Positions 6,486 through 10,524 of a DNA stretch of 10,524 nt are shown here, piece by piece (within the stretch, counting starts at the first letter, position 1; every line of letters starts with the position of its first letter). The stretch covers positions 1 through 10,524 of the forward strand of contig UQVS01000035.1 in the NCBI GenBank assembly GCA_900544615.1, given 5' to 3'. Both the position numbers and the translations under genes were made by a program. The stretch is from an uncultured Oscillibacter sp. Its GTDB lineage: Bacteria; Bacillota; Clostridia; Oscillospirales; Oscillospiraceae. The notes under the pieces were generated by a model, which made no database searches, had not been told where the DNA came from, and saw only the letters and a program-made list of their open reading frames with translations.

Positions 6486-7147
6486 GTGAACAAGCTTTTC
6501 GTTGGTATTGATGTGAGCAGCCAGAACAACGTTTCTTGCTTGATGGATTCGGATGGAGTCAAATATAGCAGCTTTTCCGTGCAGAACAATCTTGGCGGTG
6601 CTAAACTGTTGACAGAAAAGATCGTGTCGGCAATGGAAACGTTGAAGCTCTCCGATGTGGTCATCGGGATGGAGTCCACATCCATCTACGGAAACCACTT
6701 GGTCCACTCTCTGTGGGAGGGCGGAACGCTTGGCCGCTACCAGCGAAAGATCCATGTGCTCAACCCAAAGCAGGTCAGCAAATTCAAGGAGCCTTATCCA
6801 GACCTGCCAAAGAATGATTGGGTGGATGCCTTTGTAATTGCCGACTGTCTTCGATTCGGAAGGATCAGATCGGAGGTCTACATGGACGATTACCGCTATG
6901 AAGCTCTGAAAACCCTTACCAGAGCCCGGTTTTACGCCGTACAGAACCTTATCCGGGAGAAGCAACGCTTCGCCAACCTATTATTCCTCAAGTGTTCCGG
7001 TCTGGCTCAAAGCACAGATACTATGACCTCAAATACCACGAGGTCAATAAGGGCCAGCATAAACGTACACTCGCTTTAACTGCCAGAAAACTGGTTCGGT
7101 TGGTCTTTCGACTGCTGAAAGACAACCGCCTGTATAACCGTTGGTGA
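6486..7147 (+). pseudogene. IS110-family transposase (DEDD recombinase), internal deletion plus frameshift
   Basis: The N-terminal half is intact: NKLFVGIDVSSQNNVSCLMD near the start, GMESTSIYG, then LNPKQVSKFK and KNDWVDAFVIADCLR. The four acidic residues of the RuvC-like DEDD site are therefore present (residues 9, 63, 111 and 114 counted from GTG 6486). The frame reads true family sequence through FLKCSGLAQ near 7010 and then turns to nonsense, stopping at TAA 7077-7079. In another frame, YYDLKYHEVNKGQHKRTLAL through LYNRW, ending TGA 7145-7147, is the normal C-terminal end of such proteins. The Transposase_20 domain between them, with its catalytic serine, is missing. Full-length relatives have roughly 400 residues. 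GTG 6486 is chosen because GGGGAGGTGA lies just before it. Any product would be a RuvC-only protein of about 197 residues. Confidence 0.88.
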
Positions 7148-7356
7148 GCTGATCTCACTGACATTTCTGGCCCTGCTTTTGAAACATTTTGCAGGCAGGG
7201 CTTGGATGAGTGTTGCCTTTTTTCTGAGCAGTCCGCCTAAAATTGCCGTTTTCCTTCGATTTTTTCTTCTTTAGCCCATTGACTTAGCACCGTTGGGCTT
7301 ATTGATACTGCGCCGGTTTCCGGCGGATCATATTCATATATAATATTTTATTATAT
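7144..7356 (+). other. Hairpin-rich noncoding flank of the IS110 remnant
   Basis: No gene is visible between the recombinase stop and fabZ. Five inverted repeats lie in this stretch: GTGAG/CTCAC (7144-7158, spanning the stop codon), GCCCTGC/GCAGGGC (7170-7201), AGCCCA/TGGGCT (7273-7299), CGCCGG/CCGGCG with loop TTT (7311-7325) and ATATAATA/TATTATAT with loop TTT (7338-7356). IS110-family elements encode a structured guide (bridge) RNA in a noncoding end. This is the only flank with room for one. That identity is a hypothesis; the pairings are directly visible. Confidence 0.4.
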
Positions 7357-7434
7357 CATGCTTCTCTTTGTGGAACAAGTGGAACCTGCCGCCCATGGCT
7401 TCTAAAAAAATACTCAGGGAGTGCGGAAACCCTC

Positions 7435-7463
7435 TTGAAAAATTGGAAAACTTTCTCTAAATT
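7435..7463 (+). promoter_or_regulatory. Candidate sigma-A promoter for fabZ
   Basis: TTGAAA (7435-7440) is separated by 17 bases from TAAATT (7458-7463). The -35 matches the consensus at five of six positions and the -10 at four of six. It would start transcription near 7470, just before the leader hairpin of fabZ. Confidence 0.5.
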
Positions 7464-7483
7464 ATAGGAGAGCCTGAAGCTTG

Positions 7484-7509
7484 CCCTCTGCCTGTCAGCA
7501 GGCAGAGGG
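7484..7509 (+). promoter_or_regulatory. Leader hairpin before fabZ
   Basis: CCCTCTGCCTG pairs perfectly with CAGGCAGAGGG around the loop TCAG (11 pairs). No T-run follows, so it is not a terminator. It ends nine bases before the AGAGGAG ribosome binding site (7519-7525) and could affect mRNA stability or translation of fabZ. Confidence 0.6.
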
Positions 7510-7536
7510 GCTACAAACAGAGGAGTGTTCGATCAT

Positions 7537-7968
7537 ATGAAACTGACGCAGGAAGAAATCAAGCAGATCATCCCCCACCGGGATCCCATGCTGCTGGTAA
7601 GCACCGTGGAGGAAATGGTTCCCGGCGAGAGTATTGTAACCACCTTCTGGGTGGATCCCCAACGGGAAATCTTTAAGGGACATTTTCCGGCAGAGCCGGT
7701 TTTGCCCGGCGTGTACTCCGTGGAGTGCATGGCGCAGACGGCGGATATTCTGCTGCTGTCCACAGAGCGGTACGCCGGAAAGGTGCCGCTGTTCCTTGGG
7801 ATCAACAATGTGCGCTTTTTGCGGAAGATTCTGCCGGGCGACACCCTGGAGATTCACGCAAAGATGGCGTCGGAACGGCGTGAGAAAGCAATCGCCACCT
7901 GCACGGCAGAGATCTACTGCCGCGGCGAACTGGCCGCCACCGGCGACGTCACGCTGGCCATGCGCTGA
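7537..7968 (+). CDS. fabZ: 3-hydroxyacyl-[acyl-carrier-protein] dehydratase FabZ
   Basis: This 143-residue hotdog-fold enzyme removes water from 3-hydroxyacyl-ACP to give trans-2-enoyl-ACP in type II fatty acid synthesis in the cytoplasm. The N-terminus MKLTQEEIKQIIPHRDPMLL is typical of FabZ. The active site is visible in GHFPAEPVLPGVYSVECMAQ: His49 and Glu63, the glutamate marking FabZ rather than FabA. LFLGINNVRFLRKILPGDTL is the second conserved block. Length is usual. The ATG at 7537 fits family length and AGAGGAG eleven bases upstream; a GTG at 7525 would overlap the ribosome binding site. Unlike most fabZ genes it stands alone, between mobile-element debris, with its own promoter and terminator candidates. 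A main fatty-acid cluster may therefore lie elsewhere and this could be a second copy. Confidence 0.94.
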   Translation: MKLTQEEIKQIIPHRDPMLLVSTVEEMVPGESIVTTFWVDPQREIFKGHFPAEPVLPGVYSVECMAQTADILLLSTERYAGKVPLFLGINNVRFLRKILPGDTLEIHAKMASERREKAIATCTAEIYCRGELAATGDVTLAMR

Positions 7969-8027
7969 GACGGCGGAATTCCTTTCTAAAGCGTGACATC
8001 GTTCTGCGATGGTTCCAACAGAGAAGG

Positions 8028-8058
8028 CGGGCTGGAGTCGTATCCGGCCTGTCTTTTT
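8028..8058 (+). terminator. Rho-independent terminator after fabZ
   Basis: CGGGCTGGA and TCCGGCCTG form a nine-pair stem with two G-T pairs around the loop GTCGTA, followed by TCTTTTT. It lies 60 bases after the fabZ stop. The GCGGGC of the stem could instead pair with GCCCGC at 8070-8075. Confidence 0.7.
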
Positions 8059-8160
8059 ATTTCCGCAAAGCCCGCACTATGTGAATTGCGGCAGGAAACA
8101 GCGGGTTGCTTCTCTTTGGGCAGAGTCTCCTGTATGATAGGGACAAAGGGGGCGAACAAT

Positions 8161-8228
8161 ATTATTTTGGAACTTCGCACGCAAAGGGGGAATGTCTCAG
8201 GACGAACTGGCCGAAAAGGTAATGGTAC
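8161..8228 (+). pseudogene. N-terminal fragment of an XRE-type HTH regulator, frameshifted
   Basis: After GGGGG (8148-8152) the sequence reads IILELRTQRG. If one base is removed from the G-run at 8186-8190 it continues MSQDELAEKVMV, the classic first two helices of a Cro/C1-type regulator. The expected recognition helix (TRQAVSRWE or similar) is absent, because the sequence changes into the serine-recombinase remnant near 8228. A start codon is not clear: ATT at 8161 is at the right distance from the ribosome binding site and may be a mutated ATG. TATGAT at 8133-8138 could be a leftover -10. Both the extra G and the truncation show it is dead. Confidence 0.6.
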
Positions 8229-8760
8229 CTGTTCGTCCTGCTTCTGCTTCGCCTGTGCCAATACTGCGGCATAGGCATTTTTCGTTTTCAAAAGCAACTC
8301 GTCACACGCGGCCTTTTCCACCTTGTAGGTGTTCAGGTCGATCTCGCCCATGAGGTAGCGTTCATACAAGGTGCGCTTGCCGTCTTGCAGCGCTTCGATT
8401 TGCTGCTCATACTCGGCGCGTTCCGGCACGGAGGCATCTGTCTGAAGCGTACCGTCAGGGGCAAGCAGCGCGGCGCTTCCATCTGCTTTTTCAGCGTCAG
8501 GAATACCGACTGTTCCAGCTCTGCGGCGTTCAGGCGCATCTTGTGGCAGCGGCTTTCTACGTCCGCCTCGGAATGGCGGCAATAGTAATACGAGGTTTTC
8601 TGCATGGTGCGCCGCAGCGCATGACCGCAGCAGCCACAGAGGGCTTTGCCTTTCAGCGGGTAGTCCCGCTTCTTTCTGTTGGGCTGGGAAAAGCGGAGCT
8701 GGCTGGCCTGCACAGTATCAAACACGGCTCTTTCGACGATGGCCGGGTGATGGTCGGGGA
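8229..8760 (-). pseudogene. C-terminal fragment of a large serine recombinase, frameshifted
   Basis: Reading right to left, HHPAIVERAVFDTVQ is the end of the Recombinase domain. The zinc beta-ribbon follows: KALCGCCGHALRRT, YYYCRHSE and SRCHKMRL, with its cysteines in place. After LKKQMEA near 8478 the protein continues only in a different frame: ALLAPDGTLQTDASV, ERAEYEQQIEALQDG, YERYLMGEIDLNTY and AAVLAQAKQKQDEQ, the coiled-coil region. The shift fits a two-base GC gain in GCGC. The N-terminal catalytic resolvase domain is missing, as is the extreme C-terminus. Such recombinases excise conjugative transposons and prophages, so this is debris from an integrated element. It meets the XRE fragment at about 8228 and AT-rich DNA at about 8760. 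Confidence 0.85.
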
Positions 8761-9029
8761 TGCACAAAATCAGAGTGACTAAAAACAATTACCAACTTGT
8801 GGCTGCTAACGCTGGACAATTCCCGGAAGTACTTATGCATCATTACAATGAAGCACTTGAAGTAGAGAAGCAACAGCTTGCATCGATGGTTGAATCAAGT
8901 TTTTATCCAACTCCTGCAAAATCAAATGAGAAGCCAGCATCTCTTGACGCAACCGAAATTCTAAAACTGATTCAGGAAAATCCTGACCTCTCTGCCAAGC
9001 TCATGCAGCTATTAAAAGTCTCTGCATAA
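8760..9029 (+). CDS. Unidentified AT-rich reading frame, possibly the tail of a longer gene
   Basis: An 89-residue frame starts with ATG right at the recombinase-remnant junction and stops at TAA. Its base composition is clearly more AT-rich than the rest of the window, and the protein is credible: ANAGQFPEVLMHHYNEALEV, then a helical stretch, a proline-rich linker and DATEILKLIQENPDLSAKLM. There is no good ribosome binding site and an in-frame stop lies just upstream, so the ATG may be accidental and the real gene cut off at the junction. HHYNEALEVEK is faintly like the region around the catalytic tyrosine at the C-terminus of a tyrosine integrase, but this is weak. I do not recognise the family. 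Confidence 0.4.
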   Translation: MHKIRVTKNNYQLVAANAGQFPEVLMHHYNEALEVEKQQLASMVESSFYPTPAKSNEKPASLDATEILKLIQENPDLSAKLMQLLKVSA

Positions 9030-9110
9030 GACAACACACGATGCAAACACTTTTTCGTTTAGCATGATGTTCAGCAACCCCGCAAATCTATAGTACTTGA
9101 GGTTCGGCTT

Positions 9111-9147
9111 AAAAAAAGAAAAAATCTCGAAACCATGTGGTTTCAAG
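9111..9147 (-). terminator. Rho-independent terminator of the sigma/anti-sigma operon
   Basis: On the minus strand CTTGAAACCA pairs with TGGTTTCGAG (ten pairs, one G-T) and is followed by a long T-rich tract (the A-rich stretch at 9111-9125 on the plus strand). It lies 62 bases beyond the anti-sigma stop codon. Confidence 0.8.
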
Positions 9148-9209
9148 GCTTTTCTGTGTCAGGCGGCTTCAATTCGGATATTTTTCTAAATCAATCCTTG
9201 ATAATCGTA

Positions 9210-10436
9210 TCAGTCGTCCAACTCCGTCTCGTGCTTGAGGATCGCGCCGGTGGCGGCGTTGATCTCGTAGCTATACTCCATGCCGCCGGACTTGAACTCG
9301 ACCTCGTAGACGAGCGTGCCGTCCTCATCGTCCAGCTCAATGTCCATGTCATACGCCTGATTTTCACTCAAGCCCGCATGGTTCAGGGCGATGGACTTTG
9401 CCTTGGCGTAGCCGATATCCTGCACCGTTCCGGACGGCGCGGGCTTTTGACCAGAGGGCTTCGTCGTTTCATTCGATGCGGAAACGGCAGCCAATAAATC
9501 TTTCTGCCCGCTGAGCACCTTCCCTGTGTAGGCATCCACTAGATACTCGAACTCGCCCCATGCCGTTTGCAGCTCTACTTCGTAGTGTGCAGGGGATTCG
9601 TCGAGTTCGGGATCGACCTCCGCTGTAACGGAATCCACCGCCGTCGTTCCGGCATACTCCTCCGCAGCGGTGCGGGCTGCATCCATACCGATGGGCATGG
9701 CAGGTGCGCCCGCTTCGGCGAGGTCCTTGAGCTCCTCGACCGAGAGCTTTGCCAGCGCATCAAACTTGAGCGACGGGTTGATGGCAAGGACGCGGTTCAC
9801 CATCGCCGCCTTGCCGGTGGAAATATTGTTTTCCCGCGCCTGCTGCTCCAGCCCTGCGTCCTGTGTAAGCGTCTGCGTCAGGACGGATGCCCTCGATTCG
9901 CTTGTCTGCAAAACACCGTCCACGGTGCTCGTCAGTTCGCGCTGGAGTTTTTCCGCACGGGCGGTATCCTTGTCCTCCACCGAGATCATGATGGCGGAGG
10001 AAATGCTGTCGAGATAGCCGTTTCGCACAAGGCTGCCAACAATGGCATTCACCGCCACATCGAGCTTCGCGCCCTTGAGATCCGCGCCGTTGCTCATATC
10101 CGCAAGGATGGCCTTCGCGTCCTCGTTGAGCGGGGTGCAGACAAGCACCTTTTCGCTTCGATTCACCTTCAACTCAATGCTCGGGTTCACATCCAGTGAC
10201 ACCACGGACGCAACCGCGTTCGCTCGCTGGTAGAACAGTCCCCCGCCGCCGAGCAGCATCACCGCAAGGCAGGCGGCAATGAGCGATGTCCATCTTCTCT
10301 TCGTCGTTTTCTTTGTTGTCATGGGAATTACCGTTCCTTTCCGCTCTTCACAGTGGGAGAGAACGCCGTTCACATCATCCGGCGCGGTCTTTTCGACCGC
10401 CGAGGCCAGATGGCGCTCCATTTGCTCGTTGGTCAT
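9210..10436 (-). CDS. Membrane anti-sigma factor with RsgI-like and two PepSY-like domains
   Basis: This 408-residue protein is probably a regulator that holds the co-encoded sigma factor inactive and responds to an outside signal. Residues 1-49 are a short cytoplasmic, presumably sigma-binding, part; KTTKRRW precedes a membrane segment at 50-70. Residues 74-240 resemble the RsgI middle domain: VVSLDVNPSIELKVNRSEKV at 78-97 is its signature, and Asn84-Pro85 is the bond at which RsgI proteins cleave themselves. Two PepSY-like repeats follow, at about 249-310 (AWGEFEYLVDAYTGKVL) and 341-402 (GMEYSYEINAATGAIL), separated by a Ser/Thr/Pro linker. The canonical RsgI N-terminal domain is absent. 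Its ATG overlaps the sigma gene's stop in ATGA, so translation is coupled; AAGGAG lies ten bases upstream. A terminator follows. Confidence 0.85.
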   Translation of the reverse strand: MTNEQMERHLASAVEKTAPDDVNGVLSHCEERKGTVIPMTTKKTTKRRWTSLIAACLAVMLLGGGGLFYQRANAVASVVSLDVNPSIELKVNRSEKVLVCTPLNEDAKAILADMSNGADLKGAKLDVAVNAIVGSLVRNGYLDSISSAIMISVEDKDTARAEKLQRELTSTVDGVLQTSESRASVLTQTLTQDAGLEQQARENNISTGKAAMVNRVLAINPSLKFDALAKLSVEELKDLAEAGAPAMPIGMDAARTAAEEYAGTTAVDSVTAEVDPELDESPAHYEVELQTAWGEFEYLVDAYTGKVLSGQKDLLAAVSASNETTKPSGQKPAPSGTVQDIGYAKAKSIALNHAGLSENQAYDMDIELDDEDGTLVYEVEFKSGGMEYSYEINAATGAILKHETELDD

Positions 10437-10524
10437 CGGGCGTCATCTCCTTCCAGAAAAATTCGCATCTTTTTCAATGCTCTGTGATATTTCGACAGGA
10501 CGGTGGGAAGCGGCAGCTCCAGCA
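10433..10524 (-). CDS. RNA polymerase sigma-70-family (ECF-type) factor, C-terminal end only
   Basis: Only the last 29 residues are in the window, LELPLPTVLSKYHRALKKMR then IFLEGDDAR. The pattern LPLPTVLSKYHRALKK is the recognition helix end of sigma region 4, as in ECF-type factors of Clostridia. It does not resemble the end of SigI. The TGA overlaps the ATG of the anti-sigma gene by four bases. The rest lies beyond the right edge. Confidence 0.8.
   Translation of the reverse strand, partial: LELPLPTVLSKYHRALKKMRIFLEGDDAR

Larger units (their letters stand above)
6421..7434 (+). mobile_element. Internally deleted IS110-family element, boundaries uncertain
   Basis: The recombinase remnant (6486-7147) and the noncoding, hairpin-rich flank after it are best read as one decayed IS110-family element. 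IS110 elements lack the long terminal inverted repeats and the target duplications that normally reveal ends, so both limits are guesses. The left limit lies between the start of the DUF4340 gene (6399) and the recombinase start. The right limit lies before the fabZ promoter candidate at 7435. Confidence 0.5.

Noticed and set aside
6444..6965. Minus-strand open frame opposite the IS110 recombinase
   Set aside because: It is antisense to strong, motif-bearing recombinase sequence and has no recognisable domain of its own.
7302..7330. TTGATA in the IS110 flank as a promoter -35
   Set aside because: No acceptable -10 lies 16-18 bases downstream.
9111..9147. Palindrome GAAACCATGTGGTTTC as an attachment site of an integrated element
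   Set aside because: Read on the minus strand it is a stem followed by a long T-tract at the right distance after the anti-sigma gene, which fits a terminator, and I saw no second copy of the sequence in the window.

Overview
The window looks like chromosomal DNA of a GC-rich, spore-forming Clostridia member, probably of the Oscillospiraceae/Ruminococcaceae type. The grounds are strong GGAGG ribosome binding sites, a clear SpoVT sporulation regulator, clostridial-style IS110 and large serine recombinase remnants, and an RsgI-like anti-sigma factor paired with a sigma-70-family protein. The taxonomic placement is inferred from gene content and composition, not from a marker gene.

Left part (1-3354, + strand): the last codons of an unidentified gene are followed by two tandem MgtC/SapB-family membrane proteins and a strong terminator. 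Next come a PfkB-family sugar kinase with its own very strong terminator, and then spoVT. SpoVT ends at a bidirectional terminator shared with the convergent genes to its right.

Middle (3358-6399, - strand): one apparent operon, transcribed right to left, encodes a membrane-anchored DUF4340-type protein, an OmpR/PhoB-type response regulator and a sensor histidine kinase. The 104-base gap between regulator and kinase holds a degenerate 21-base repeat of A-tracts. Directly upstream of the operon lies an IS110-family element whose recombinase gene has lost its middle, so the operon's original upstream neighbours and promoter may have been displaced.

Right part (7148-9110): the IS110 remnant is followed by about 290 noncoding bases with several hairpins. 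A stand-alone fabZ gene comes next, with its own promoter candidate, leader hairpin and terminator. Then comes a scrapyard of gene fragments: a frameshifted N-terminus of an XRE-type regulator, the frameshifted C-terminal part of a large serine recombinase, and an AT-rich 89-codon reading frame of unknown origin. This region has clearly received and then eroded mobile DNA.

Far right (9111-10524, - strand): a sigma factor (only its C-terminus is in the window) overlaps by four bases a membrane anti-sigma factor. That protein has an RsgI-like extracytoplasmic domain, including the Asn-Pro pair known as the autocleavage site in RsgI proteins, and two PepSY-like domains. A terminator closes this operon. 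The most notable observations are the gutted IS110 with a structured downstream region (possibly a surviving guide-RNA end), the RsgI-type sensor attached to an ECF-looking sigma factor, and the isolated DUF4340 protein in an operon with a two-component system.
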